From NCBI GenBank assembly GCA_022885665.1, contig JAGQDJ010000039.1, forward strand, positions 248,001 through 312,000: DNA of 64,000 nt, read 5' to 3'. Numbering within the stretch: position 1 is the first letter of the stretch; each line of letters starts with the position of its first letter. This DNA is from Triops longicaudatus. Lineage: Eukaryota > Arthropoda > Branchiopoda > Notostraca > Triopsidae. The position numbers were made by a program, and so were the translations under genes. The notes under the pieces were generated by a model. It had not been told where the DNA came from, searched no databases, and worked only from the letters and a program-made list of their open reading frames with translations. This document shows positions 45,678 through 57,517 of this stretch, piece after piece.

Positions 45678-48407
45678 CTGTGTGGGTGGGCTATTTAAAT
45701 TCTACCTTTTTTGCAAAATTCCCTTCGTTTAACGACTTCCTTGAAACATCGCAAAATCCTCAAGCGTCACGTTCACACTGCAACTTTTCTTACGTATAAT
45801 TCCGCGACTTAATTCATAATATAATTAATAATTAATATTATTGAACGACTTTTTCTCCATTTGAAGAAAAGCAGATACGGCAATGCATGCAGTGTTTAAC
45901 TCTATTGTTTAAGTAAATTATTTGGTGACGCATATAAAGTATATATTGTTCGTAAAATTGTTTTCGCTCAGTTTATTTGATTACACAATCGCCTAACTTT
46001 TCAACAATTACAAATGTACGATTGATCAAATGTATGTTAGTAAAAAAATAATCGTTCTCGTTGAGTTTGTTGTAAAGCACAGACATTTGCTTGGTTTTAG
46101 GACAATAGCGAGGAATTATTACAATTTGATTGAGTTTCTATTACATAGTTATCCTGTATTATTGTATTGTGTGCACTATACGCTTTTCGCGTATGTGGAT
46201 TGTTCTTGCTCAAGTGCGGGTAACATTGACAGCGTTTGAAAGGAAATTAAGCTTGTGTTCATTGTTTGCGTTCCGTTGATCCCTTTCAGTGATTCACTTA
46301 CGTAAAAAAAAAAGTTGTTTGGGGGTGTGACTCAGTTTAGAAAAGCACAGTGACATCCGTGGCGAAGGGCTATCAAACGAATGGTGGGGAACAACATTTC
46401 GGGGAATGAGTGAAGTTCACGCAAATTTAAACAAATCAAACCCGCTCACAATAGTCGCTCTGTTGCGCCGATCACAAGTAGCGTGTCTATTTAGCGTTTT
46501 CTGTATAATGAAGTGTATCGACAAACACCCAAACCACACTGCACGGATATGTAACATATTGTAATGTTCCATGGGTTGAAGCAAAGAGAAAGCACTTTTT
46601 ACACTGTAGGCTATTTCTTGCTTCTTTTCTTCCCGAGGAAAAATTAACATAATTATACAGCGGGCTGTAGAAGAAAAAGGCGGTGGCTCTTGTACTGTCT
46701 CAGAGCAAACTTGCCATAGATCTACTGACGAATATACCAGACCTACTGAATTTACTCCGAAGTATATTTTAGGCTCAGAATTAGCTCTTTGGGAGTCAGA
46801 TTACGTAGTATCAAGTTCAAGTAACGTCGCCTGGCTTGCGAAAGGATGTTTAATCTCGGTTCGAAAATTGTGCTGGCTCCTTGGGCTTCTTCCAGTCCAC
46901 GTTTCCTCTCAAGTCTTGAATTTTATGGCCCAAAAAACTTTCTGGGCTCTATAATTTGGCTTGTAAACGCCTCTTGAGGGGGTACGTACGAAGTTACGTA
47001 AGAAAGATGTACCTTTAGCGAATTTTTTTCGTGTGGGTTTGTCGCATTTTTTGCTTAGTTTTTGGTGGAAAGGAAACTTAGAATAAAAACAGTAACATTT
47101 TTTATGTTCACTTGCTTCATATGTACAAGAGTCGTGTCTTCCTCCTCATCACCCAGCTACGGAATCTACGCACTTACATAGTTTCAAGTTCGAATAATGG
47201 TGAAACTAACACAGTAATCAGTAATATTTTACATAAATCTTTAATAATGAGTGAGAATTAACTTATGATACTATTCTCGCTCTATACGAATCCAAAACAC
47301 TCAGATGGCTCTTAGATTCACGGTAGACTTTCAGATAAATTTTCCGTTTGAACATCTTATTTTTACCATGCTTGTTTCCGTTTTGTTCTAAGTCTCCGTT
47401 TCGAGTCTATGGAACGCGAAAGCATTTCTATTTCTACGTCTTTCCTATTTTTTCTTTGTTCTTCGGAATTTCGTGACACCAGTGAGAACTTGTAATGGAA
47501 AAATGACTTTCGCAACTGACAATACGATAAGAGCCTATTCCAGAAATTAAAATAAAAATATTATTTTTTCTCTATCGTTTTAAGTCATGTTGTCGATTCA
47601 TTTACTTTTCTGTACTTCTTTTCTTGAAAATTTTAATTGTTTTATGTATTCTGTTTTGTCGTACTTTAGCGTTTTATGTTTGTTTTATTTGCGCAGTTGT
47701 TGTTATTTATCGCTTTTAATTAATGTTTAATTTGTCAAGATTAATTCAAATTTAATAAGATTGTTGATTTGGTTTCAGAGGTACATCTGCAGAATTTCGG
47801 TAGTTCCTAACTAACTAATTCTTTCAATTATACTTTTTCATTTGATCACAAGATTTCTTTCGTTTTTTCTGGCATTTCTTTCGAATTATGGCTTAACTTT
47901 GGACAGGTCGAGTTTTAAGGTTCCTCTTTAACACGAACTTGGTGGTGCAGTACAGTAAGCTGCCTTGTGTGTTGTTTACTCCAGCGGATCAAGTCTTAGA
48001 AGATTTTTTTATTTTAATTTATTTTCCACTTTATTTCTTTACCCTTTTGGTTTTAAGCATGGTGAATACAGTAATTAAACATTGGTGTGTTCGACTGTGA
48101 CATGTCGTTGGGGAAGATGTGTGGGGGCGTTTCGAGTTCACTAATTACATAGTTTCCTATGGACATGGTCCAGGAAGAGTTTTGGGGTCCAGGGTCGTGT
48201 TGGAGCTGGGGTCCAGTGTGACCGCAAAACTGTGGTTATTTTCTCCTGACATGTATATAGTAGAAGCAGTTAAGTTTTATGGTTGCTGCTCCTGTCTGTT
48301 CTTTTCTTTGAGCTGTAAAGAGAGAAGAGATAAAAGAAAAGAAAGAAATTGTTTGTTTTGCGTTACGGAAAGTTACACTTTTAAAAGGGTACCGTTTTAC
48401 CTGGAGA
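45678..48407. other. AT-rich non-coding stretch
   Basis: No convincing frame or repeat. Short chance frames only. The part at 47.5-48.1 kb is very T-rich. A 104-codon frame at 48119-48433 on plus overlaps the next candidate in another frame. Confidence 0.5.
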
Positions 48408-48800
48408 TTGAGGGGAAGTTTTTCTGTCGATAGGCTTTGTCAGGACTGTAAAGCAAAGAAAGAAAAAAAAGGTACTTATTTGAAATGTGAAGTGAAGGAG
48501 TTTTTCGACTTTTTTTCGAGAGGATTCGGCACAGTGGACCCTGTTGAAAAGCGCAGAGCCTGTCAAGAGCCTGACAGACAATTAGTAGGTCAAAGAGCCG
48601 CGCTTCGCAGTTGGAAAACCAATAGATGGTTTTGGCTGAAGACTGCGTCTGGGGCGCGACGAGTTTTTAGCTCGAGATCTCACGCTGATTTGGTGATGGA
48701 TGCGCTAGCCCGAGTCAGGTCGAGCTTCCTTATCTTACCATCCTTCTTGACCGCGCAATTTATGACACCTCGGCTAACCTTCATGTGTTTTGGATCGTAA
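48408..48800 (+). CDS. ORF of 130 codons, basic, unknown product
   Basis: The plus-strand frame is open to TAA at 48800. The first 40 residues are Lys-rich (CQDCKAKKEKKGTYLKCEVK). A stretch with Arg/Gln/Trp follows (EKRRACQEPDRQLVGQRAAL), and a hydrophobic end. It sits in a GC-richer patch at 48.5-48.75 kb. A real exon might start after TTTTTTTCGAGAG near 48525 and end at GAGTCAG|GTCGAG near 48718, but neither border is strong. The frame just upstream (48119-48433) overlaps it out of frame. Chance length. Confidence 0.25.
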   Translation: MRGSFSVDRLCQDCKAKKEKKGTYLKCEVKEFFDFFSRGFGTVDPVEKRRACQEPDRQLVGQRAALRSWKTNRWFWLKTASGARRVFSSRSHADLVMDALARVRSSFLILPSFLTAQFMTPRLTFMCFGS

Positions 48801-51045
48801 TGAGCTTTTTCAGAAAGGGAAGGACCCTTCAATGGCCAGCTCACTCAGAGCTCTTCTTTTTTCTCAACTGTGGACTCGAACGATTCCAAACCGGGAGGGA
48901 TTAGGGTTTCTATTGTTGCAATTTTGACAGATGTCTTACTTACAGAAGCTATCGACAAAATTAGCTTAATGGAGAACCGATAATCTGCACTCTTCTTCCT
49001 GTCTGTCTGTTTAATAAACCTATTTATATATTGGACTTATTAATGTACCCATATTACGTATTGCAGGAAAATAATTAGAGAAACAAATGACCGTTATGAT
49101 TTTATTTACTGTGTTATTTAATATTTTCGATCTTCTTTGATTGATCAGGAAATGAAAAGAAAAATATATTCCCTGTTAGTAACAATAAACTTTCTGCGCG
49201 TGCTGAATGGCTCCTCAGGACGATAGAAAAATTCTTTATTGATGATAATGAATTCACGCAGTTACTATGTAGCTTTCGGAGCAACTGGGAACATCCAAGT
49301 GTTGCTCAAATGCGTCCACGCGAAATAGCGTATAAACATTTTGTCGACTTGTATTTTGTGTGTGGACGCAACTAGAGAAAAGTGACCAATGTGTGGCATA
49401 CCTGAGGTCGCCCTGCAGAAAAGTTTCCAGTTTTAAAAAATGACAAGCAACTAAGACGCCAGTCCTCAAGTTCACGGTGTTGAAACCGTTATAGATTTCG
49501 TAATCGAGGTTGACAAACTATGTTTGTCGTAGAGATCTTTTCCTACTATGTAGCAATTTTGCTCTTATTTTCCATGGCAAATAAGTTACGACACACTTTG
49601 TCGTTGAAAGAATTATGCCACAATTTTCTAGCCAGTTTTCACAAAAACTGGTTCTGACTTGGATTTTTCAAAAGCTCTTTTAGATTTTCATGCCTAAGTT
49701 ATTACAGATTTTTTTTTTGTGAAATAGGGCATAAAGAAGTGAAACTGGATTCGTAAACATTTTAGGTGCGTTACAAAAATTTCAGAATTTCTTCAGCTTA
49801 TTTCCTTAAATTACAATAAAGTCGTAGCGATGTTCCGCTGGATATTACCGAAGATTTACACTATTAAGGTTCTTTTGTGCAGCTTAAGCAGCTATACTAC
49901 GTGTTAGGAGCCTTGTTCCTGGCACTTTTTAAAATGTAGAGGCCATGTGTTTATAAGTACAAAGGGGTGCCTTAGCCAAATTGCACCCTAAAATAACTGC
50001 CGCGACAGTTTTTTTTAAAAGGTCGTGTCTCTTGCATGCCACCGATTCAATTTGTTTCATTTTTTAGTGTAGCCGCGTAAGTAAGAAAAAGAGACATTTG
50101 TGACCTGGTTCTAACTTGCTCTCTTTTGCTTTCCCCTCCAACAGTAATACGAATGTGGGAGCGATATGAGTTGCATTTAAAACTTACGAGGTCCTGCCCC
50201 TTGTGAATGTCGGCGATCATTAAAAAATAAGAAACGACACATCAGGCGACCATAAAAAGGCTTTATGTTTTGTCTTATGTGAAACTAGGATTTTATTGCT
50301 CGGGATTCGTAATCCTCCCCTCGTCTTTCTCTCTCGCCAGCCTCACAATCGACCTTGTCAGCTCTTTAACTACCCCATGTCTACTCTTAAATTGAATATT
50401 TGTTTAGTATGCCTCCATAGTTAATTTTAAATAGAAAAAGAGAGTATTACCATTTTCCGGAAATTTTCTTTTTGTTGATTCGTTCTGCAACTCGAATTTT
50501 ATCCCTCCGTTTAAGTTTTGGATTTAATTGTCCCAGTTTTTCCCTTTGGGGGCAACAGGGAGCACCAGAGGCTTGGAGTAGTCAGTTCTAATCGTGCTGT
50601 CTCAATTGCACTTGCAAACCTTGAAGAACGGCGTTGCACAAACATAAGAACCTTTCCAAAAATTATTAGCATTGCCCAACAACAGAGCCTATGTCGGTTA
50701 TTGAGAAATAAATAGTATTGACAACATAGCTCAGTACAATAAATGTACCGTTAAGTGTGAGTGTGCAAATAAATGTATCAGTGCAACAAATAAAAGCGAA
50801 CCCTCACTATTTACGTTAGTCAAGGAGAAAACTCCGTTAAGGCCTGGGTTGCGAACAATGAATTTTTTTCCCCGCAAGTCGCGTTTTCACGGCTAAGGCA
50901 TGGGCTGAACCTGCAAGTTTGGTTAGAAACCTTTGGTAAGTAGAAGAATCTTGGCCGTATGGTGAATCTCCGGCAGTTTTATGTACTCCATACATGCACT
51001 AAGGAGAGGAAATACATATAAAAAGCCCTGAAGCGCCTCACTTGA

Positions 51046-51076
51046 CTGCTGCTGCTGTAGCTGTTGCTGCTGCTGC
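51046..51076. repeat. Interrupted CTG trinucleotide repeat
   Basis: CTG units with two interruptions (TAG and TTG) over 31 bp. On the minus strand they read as CAG/CAA, which in one frame gives Gln and in another Ser. Confidence 0.85.
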
Positions 51077-51675
51077 CGGCCATTAGACCCACCCCGGACG
51101 CAATAACCCCCCTTAATCCACCCCAAAGTTTTCTCTCCCGGGTCCACGGGGCAACTTTTGACTGTTGGTCACGAACAGAACAGTTGCCAGATTTATGGCC
51201 GTTCTTACCTGCGTTTTGCCAAAGCCCCCTCTCTTCTCCTGTCTTGTCTTTCTTCTTACTTGCAGCATTTCTTATGATATATATGGAATACCGTGTTACC
51301 GTGGCCCAAGACTTTTTAAGGGCGGGTGGGGGGGACTGGGAGGGAAGGAGGCCAAAAGAGTGGAACACAGAGAGAGGAAGGCAGGAAAGGTAGAGCTAAG
51401 GAACAGCTAACAGAGCCTCTGGATGTCGTGGTTTGGGCTGCGGCAATGGGATCGCAACACGCACACCTGGAAGCACGTCTTCGGGCAACAACTTTTTCGA
51501 GTTATGGCAACTCTTTTAAACTTTCTTACATTCTCTATTTTTTTCTAATTTTTCTTCTGGGGTTAGTTAGAGTGAGAGAGAGAAAAAAAAAGTTGGAAAA
51601 GCAAACCAGACTCTACAAAACGTTCTTGGCAAGGTCCCCCGGATTGAATCTGAACATTTAAGGTGCACCGAACTC

Positions 51676-51691
51676 GGGGGGGGGGGGGNGG
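51676..51691. other. Poly-G run with an undetermined base
   Basis: Thirteen G, then N at 51689, then two more G. It is the only ambiguous base in the window. The true length of the G run is uncertain. Confidence 0.95.
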
Positions 51692-51799
51692 AATAAACGT
51701 TATTAACGTTGATGGTAAATTGTACTTGCCGTAAATTTTAAAAGAGTTTACGCCAAAAGCTTAGTCAGTGCTTGTAGCCTTGCACTTGTAAGAAACCAG

Positions 51800-52004
51800 T
51801 TTGGAAGACTATGGTGGGTACTGTACTGTACTTACAAGGATTCGCGCATGTCTTGTTGGAAAAGGAATGACCGCATCACACGTAATCAACACATTACTTT
51901 CCCTTTTTTATTGGTTGCCTTCGCTTGAAATGAACTTGTATAAGTGCATCTTTCGCGAACTGGAGCGTACAAGTTTCGTTTCTTGTGAACATTTCAAGCT
52001 TTAA
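51800..52004 (+). CDS. Candidate terminal exon, unknown product
   Basis: The acceptor-like TAAGAAACCAG ends at 51799. Entering in phase 2, 67 codons run to TAA at 52004. The product has balanced composition: LEDYGGYCTVLTRIRACLVG, then a hydrophobic helix (HVINTLLSLFYWLPSLEMNL) and the tail FRELERTSFVSCEHFKL. ATTAAA, a common poly-A variant, lies at about 52143, some 140 bp on. The polypyrimidine tract is weak. It lies just upstream of the TATA box at 52270 and could be the end of a preceding gene. Two overlapping GTACTGTAC motifs are inside it (51818-51831). Confidence 0.33.
51818..51831. repeat. Overlapping pair of GTACTGTAC motifs
   Basis: GTACTGTACTGTAC contains the 9-mer twice. The 9-mer or its complement GTACAGTAC also occurs at 21677, 25417, 38029, 38150, 56683, 58532, 59751 and 62671 (starts), far above the expected number. 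Its role is unknown. Confidence 0.8.
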
Positions 52005-52269
52005 CTTTAACTTGACACGTTCAAATATGCACAAGCAAGGCGAACATCATATTTAAGTCAGATAAAAAACAAACGCTTGAAACCGTTTGAATCCTTTAAT
52101 GCATCTATATGTAGTAATTTCTAACCAAACATTACACTTTGAATTAAAACCTGATTGAAATAACTTAAACGTCGTAACTGGAGTTTTTGCTTTATGTCAT
52201 TTGAGCTTTAACTCTATCTGTAATGGAAATATTGTACATAAACAAAAGTCGTTGTGTTGTTTTGTAAAG

Positions 52270-52278
52270 TATAAATAG
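52270..52278 (+). promoter_or_regulatory. TATA box of candidate gene at 52.3-55.3 kb
   Basis: TATAAATAG is a near-ideal TATA box. Transcription would start about 30 bp on (near 52300), and the first ATG follows at 52321. That ATG opens a 21-codon frame (MAGGSGRKVLSACGG...) ending at TAG, which may be an upstream ORF. A second ATG, in the same frame, is at 52483. Confidence 0.5.
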
Positions 52279-52482
52279 TTCCTGTACTAAGTTGGAAGAG
52301 CCAAGTTACAGGATTAGAGAATGGCGGGCGGAAGTGGTAGAAAGGTTTTATCTGCTTGTGGCGGTTCTAAGACGCCGCAAGTTTAGGCTTATCGTTTTAG
52401 AGAGGCGTCTTTCATTTCTGGGAGTTCAAGGAGTTATTAGGACGATTTCGGGATTTCAACCAAGTCGCTGCAGGTTTTAGAG

Positions 52483-53324
52483 ATGGCAGCCTCCGGGTTA
52501 CAGGTAAGAGGCTGAGCTGCAAGAGTTGCTAACATGCAAAGACACACGAAGATAACGGCATCTCTTTCTTTCTCGAGTTCATCCTTTTTTATTTTATTTT
52601 TATTGTGTTTTTTTTCTATAACTAGCAGTGGAAGAAACTTGAAGAAGGCTTGGACTTAACGGACCACGTTTTTCTCATTGAATGTGCAGGTTAGTTGATA
52701 TTCTTGGAAGATTTTCCACGTTTTATAGTTGTATTGGGCGAAATCACATGCGAGTCAGGGATTGTGAGGACGATTTCAACGGCAGTTAAGGTTCGGGGGG
52801 TTCACATTGGGTTGAACACAATTGGAACTCGTTATAAAAGCGACGCGAGATGCATTCAAAGACCGTTCATGCGGAGTTAACACTTTAAACATGGACATTC
52901 GAAAGATGAAAGGGTGTGTCACGTGTGTTGTAGGTATATGTGGTACTGGATGTTAACTCACATGGATTTCTGGAAAACGAGGGAACTTGGACTTTTTTTA
53001 TGGCCGAACAGTTTTTTTGACAAAAGACGTTATACGTGGGGGATGATAGCCAAAGCTTGATTTTGCTCTCATTGAAATTTCATGGCTTCGTTCGGTACCA
53101 AAGAGCTGATGTGTCGGTGGCACAGACGCTGTCGGTGAGAGGGTCGCAGACAGTAATGCTGATGCTGTATTTTGCGTGGGGCGGGTACCTCAGCAAGCCT
53201 TTTGTAAGACTTTAGAAGTGTAGGTAGTAGAGGCCCACTTATATGTATTTCACCACAGGGTCAATGTGTGGAGGGTTTTCAGCTGGCTATGGACTCACCA
53301 TGCGAGGTTTATACGACCACTCGG
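52483..53324 (+). CDS. Candidate gene, exons 1-3 (small membrane-like protein)
   Basis: Exon 1: ATG 52483 to TTACAG|GTAAGAG at 52503, seven codons (MAASGLQ). Exon 2: 52626-52689, after TTTTTTTTCTATAACTAG and ending GCAG|GTTAGT; it reads QWKKLEEGLDLTDHVFLIEC and leaves phase 1. Exon 3: 53259-53324, after ATTTCACCACAG and ending CGG|GTTAGT; it reads SMCGGFSAGYGLTMRGLYDH, phase 1 to 1. The three join without a frame break. All donors are good, and the TATA box sits at the right distance. The glycine-rich hydrophobic stretch in exon 3 recalls small mitochondrial inner-membrane proteins (Tim17/Romo1 type), but I cannot name a family. The tandem acceptor TAGCAG at exon 2 could add or drop one Gln. 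Start choice between 52321 and 52483 depends on an intron I cannot prove. Confidence 0.47.
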
Positions 53325-54932
53325 GTTAGTAATAAGGTGAATGGCCCATTAAAAAAAAGTGTTGGGGATCCTTAGGAAATCTTTTTTCTCTCTTGACCGC
53401 GTACCTTTAAGGTGAGACAGAACCTGGAATTAAATTATTGAAGTTTCGGCTACCTTTGCATTACCTTTCGTTCTAATTCTGCATTTTGTTCTTTGAGTCC
53501 ATGACGCTCGACATGAATCGTCTTTTAATACTTGGATCCCAGTAGGCCTAGGTTACTTAGTTCCGAGTCCTACTCCGAAGCTGACATTTGAATTTTGTTC
53601 ATTTAGTGGCTTTAAATTAAAATGTAATGAGTCCAGAATATTGTGGTATTAGATAAATATTTATTTAAAGCTCAATTAAAGCTATAAACTGATGATTTTC
53701 ATTATTTTAGTTATTTTGCATCAACCTTTGTTGTTGTAGTGTCAACACTGCAAAGCTTTGTACGCGTGTAATTATATACAGACTAGCACAATACTTATGG
53801 TGGCTTAAGTTCTGTTTCGTCTATTCAAGCCAATGTGATTTGCGCACAGTTTCGAGATTTTATCAAAAGAAGTCCGTATAAGACTCTCGTTAATGTCTCT
53901 TATGTAGTCGCTGAAACGCATTGTTGCTTGATAAACCCTTAAGGGGTGCCAGACAATGGTTTTCATTCAGGGTCGATGAGTAATTGAAACAATGAAACGT
54001 TAATCGATGTCACGTTACAGAAAACGCACGAAAGTTCGTTGTTTAGTAACAAACTCACTGGTGGCACCAATGGTGGTGACGCGGGATGAGCATGCTTACT
54101 TGAGACAGTTAAGACGAAGTTAGTTAGACAATTTAACGGAATTTATGTTGAAACGATATTTTGTAGCTCGTATTATACATACGCAGGTGTAACGCAATGT
54201 AGCTCTGTAGTTAATTAAGAAATGTCAAAAAAGGAGATAATAAAAGACGCCTTTAAATCTGGCAGGACCTGGCTAGTATACATAGCTCGTATAATAAAAA
54301 AAGACGATACAATAACTCGTATAGAGCAAAGCAAAAAAGAACAGAAAGTTTCTCAGGGTCTTCGGAATTAAATATGAAAAACGTCAATGCAAAGGAGAAC
54401 TGTTCAAGCAAAGGTAATACTGAATTATGTTGCCAAACGGAATGTTCTAAATCAAATATTGAAACTTTGGAAATATAAGAGTGTTACAAACATTTAACCG
54501 AAATTATTACACCTTTACAATTGGGAAGCTCTATGCACAAGGCTGTACCCAGGGGGTTAAAAGTTTTTATTATATTATGGGAAGATAGGAAATATCTAAA
54601 ACGTATTAAATAGAACGCAAAAAGTTCTAAATACACGTTACCCCTAATTTCGATACTAGAGACTTCCAAATCATCTAAAACTGATTGAGTATTGAAGCAT
54701 ATATTGCAAGTCCCAAAAAATTTTGCATTTATGCCCAAGAGAAGCATTTAGCGACATGAGTTCGCTGATATTCTACTAGAAAACTATCCAGAAATGAGCT
54801 CGCTAACATTCAGAAAGAAAAAAAGTGAACCTAAGCTTGCTATGCATCTTGTGCAGGCTGCGTACAAATTCTGATAGATATAACCCTATTTTTCTCGAGA
54901 CGAAATTGTTTCCGACGTTTTTTGCCACTCAG
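53325..54932. other. Probable intron or intergenic stretch
   Basis: AT-rich. TTGGATCCCAG at 53549 opens a phase-1-compatible frame of about 34 codons to a stop at 53651. It is a weaker alternative to the exon at 54933 as the next exon of the gene starting at 52483. Nothing else is seen. Confidence 0.4.
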
Positions 54933-55318
54933 CGTCTAGCGACGGTGTGGTAATTTCGGATTGGATCCGCCTTGCTTCAGTATGGGGGAAAAGAAGTAAC
55001 TTTTTTTTCTTCTTCACGTGCATGATATGCGTTCGCACTTCGAAAAATTGCTTCAAATTTCGTACCGCCCCACTTTGGCCTCTGCCAGCAAAACCCTTGC
55101 TAAAGCGGGTGGAAGTGGGAGGGGGTTGTAAAGACACTTACTTGCATGTATCTCTTTATGTTCTTTACTCACTCTTGTCTTATCCTGTGTCGTTCAAAAA
55201 AGACTGCTCTCGTCTTCTCGGGTGCATAAAGAGAAGGGACGCTTCGAAAAAAGAGCCATTTCCCATATGTGATCTATTCTTTTTTAATACCTGTTTTTTG
55301 GAAATTTGTGGATCATAA
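54933..55318 (+). CDS. Candidate exon 4 of the 52.3-kb gene, unknown
   Basis: A good acceptor (GACGTTTTTTGCCACTCAG) ends at 54932. Entering in phase 1, which matches the phase left by exon 3, the frame is open 127 codons to TAA at 55318. The first part is the most protein-like (SSDGVVISDWIRLASVWGKR). It is followed by a poly-Phe run and a Cys/Lys-rich remainder of lower quality. AAAAGAA|GTAACT near 54996 may be the true donor, so the real exon could be much shorter. No AATAAA follows within 100 bp. The join to exon 3 is an inference from phase alone. Confidence 0.33.
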
Positions 55319-57517
55319 CACATACACACGCACAGCTTCCGTGATATTTCAAGTCCGGGTGAACTTAATGTCTTTCTTTTCTTACTTCCTCCCCTGTTTT
55401 TCACCTGGGAGTTAAATGTGCTATCATACCACATGTGTACAGTGCGGTTGCGGGAAAATCCGTTTGCGTTTTTAGCCGTGGGTGATAAAAAAAAAGAAAA
55501 GAAAAGTTTTCAGCCCCCTTCCCCCCCCTTCCAGGAGAAGGCAGAGCGAGGGCTTGGTGTTCAGGTTTAGATAAAAGGAAAAGTAAGCACACATACACAC
55601 ACTCCTAAAACCCCCATTATAACCGCAATTCATTGTTGCTTTTTATACACGCTTGCTTGCTTTACATCTTATATTACTACCCCGGTCCTGTATGCGTGTG
55701 CATACCTTACAAGTACCCCAAGAACGGGAAATTCGTGGAAAAGGGCCCTCGTTTCCGTAACGTCAATGTAGTGTATACGTGTATGTTATCTGTGTGAAAA
55801 TATAATATAAAATGTGGAGCTTTATGGCCCAAAAATGCTCCTAAGATGATGCTTGTGGCCAAGAGACGAATTTCCATTGCTCTCTTGAGTGCTGGCAAAA
55901 TTGGTAGCTGATGGCATGTTTTATTACACCGTTTTGCTTCCATCAAAAAATTAGAGCACATCGTGGGGGTGACGAAAGGTGCTTCGGGGTTATGTTTCCT
56001 GCTAGTGAAGAAGGTAAAAATAAAATCCTCTGGAGAGGGTGCAAATTATAGGTCTCGCTTTAAGAAAAAAGAGACGTATCCCTCGGAAATGGCAGGAAAG
56101 ATGCAAAAGCAATTTTTTGCTTGCGGATACCTTTTGTCGTAAACATGACGTATTTTGTGCTTAAAAGCATTGTTGACGGCTTAGCTTAAAAACATGCATT
56201 CCATCTTTTCGTAGCCATTTGTAAATACGTGAAAGTATAAATACTTTCTGTCGTATTTACTCAAAGATTTCTAGATCAATTATTTGACGGAGATTAAGGC
56301 AGAGATTAAGGTACCGGTTAAGTCAGGAATTTATTTTAGCTCCAACACATTTGCACTGTTCTGTTACGCTGAATACTTCCTGTCAGAATCTGACAAGAAA
56401 GAATCCAGGACGGTCTTGTTCTAGTTTTTATTGATGAAATGTCGTTCCATTCTTTGAGCACATTCCCATCGTCTAGCGCACTAGAGACTCGTTGTGTTTT
56501 CCAAGACGTTCACCTGAGTAACCTGAGGCCATTGTAAGTCAAAGTTTCTCGTTTACGAACGTGTAAATCAAAAACTGCTCCAGATCCTCACTGTTAATAA
56601 AATATTCAATATTTATTGTACTTTCTTGTTCAGTGTAGACTTCTAGGTGACAAAATCACTTAATAATATTATGTAGCCATTGGTACAGTACTTGAAATGA
56701 ATATCGTCCTTATGGGCTAAAAGTGTCCAACGGGCTTGGGAATAGCGCTTGACGTCTGCAACTCCTTCAGCATTACGCTTTAGCCCGATATTTTTAAGAA
56801 GCACATTCTATATGCACTTTTACTTGATCCTTTTCTGTCAAGCATAAAATGAAAGGGGGATCTGACGTCAGATCAAATCCGCAACCCTATGGGCTGCCCC
56901 TTCACTTCTATAAGAACGATACTTTATTCAAGTACTGCACGAGTGTTACCTAACACCAGTTATTAAAAAAAATTGAAGCATGGATAGAAATGGCAACGAG
57001 CATTATAGCTCACGCCTAGGTTCTCAATACATAATGAACAAAATCTGTCCGGAAATATGCTGAGAATAAATCTCGCTAAAGATTTCGAGAATGTTTTCTT
57101 ACTTAATTTGGGTGCTTAAATATCAAAAGTATGGGTATAACGCTTTCAAACAAGATTACCATCAACGAGATCTTAAGGTGTACAGAGAAAAGCGACCGCC
57201 CAGCTTGTAGTATGCTTTTTTCACAAGTAATTTAAGTCTTAAGAAGCGGCAGAAGTGAAAACATACATTTAAACAATGAATTTAAAAAGTAAAGTAAGTG
57301 ACTAACTTGTGCACATAAAATTCCAAGAATTAAAAATAAACAGTTCGGGTGGCTGCGTCTCGTGGATATTGTGTAAATGTCATTGCTAAGTGAAAGGGGT
57401 AAAATTCTGGAAGTAATGGTGTGTTGTAGGACTCCCGGGGTGTACGAAGACAAGGCTTGAACTGAAATCATCTGATTTCTTTTCTTTTGTGGTTAAGTCC
57501 TTAAAGTAAATAGTATA
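55319..57517. other. Non-coding stretch
   Basis: Short chance frames only (55401-55598 minus, 55707-55961 minus). It contains a 16-bp perfect palindrome with a CRE at 56859 and a GTACAGTAC motif at 56683. Confidence 0.5.
56859..56874. promoter_or_regulatory. 16-bp perfect palindrome with full CRE
   Basis: GATCTGACGTCAGATC reads the same on both strands. Its core, TGACGTCA (56863-56870), is the full CREB/ATF site. No adjacent gene start is recognised, though the minus-strand frame at 57518-57856 points toward it. Confidence 0.45.

Larger units (their letters stand above)
48801..51799. other. Non-coding stretch with GC-rich island
   Basis: AT-rich to 50.9 kb. From 50.98 to 51.45 kb the DNA is GC-richer and both strands are open for about 110-130 codons (51064-51393 plus, 50979-51368 minus). 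I cannot choose between them, and the CTG run and G/C tracts make both suspect. It includes the poly-G/N site at 51676. Confidence 0.5.

Noticed and set aside
50979..51393. Frames of 110-130 codons open on both strands
   Set aside because: Low-complexity G/C, CTG and purine tracts keep stops out of all frames; no strand preference and no clear splice sites.
53550..53653. Alternative fourth exon of the 52.3-kb gene
   Set aside because: Phase fits, but the acceptor tract is weak and the frame opens with a TAG overlap; the exon at 54933 has a much better acceptor.
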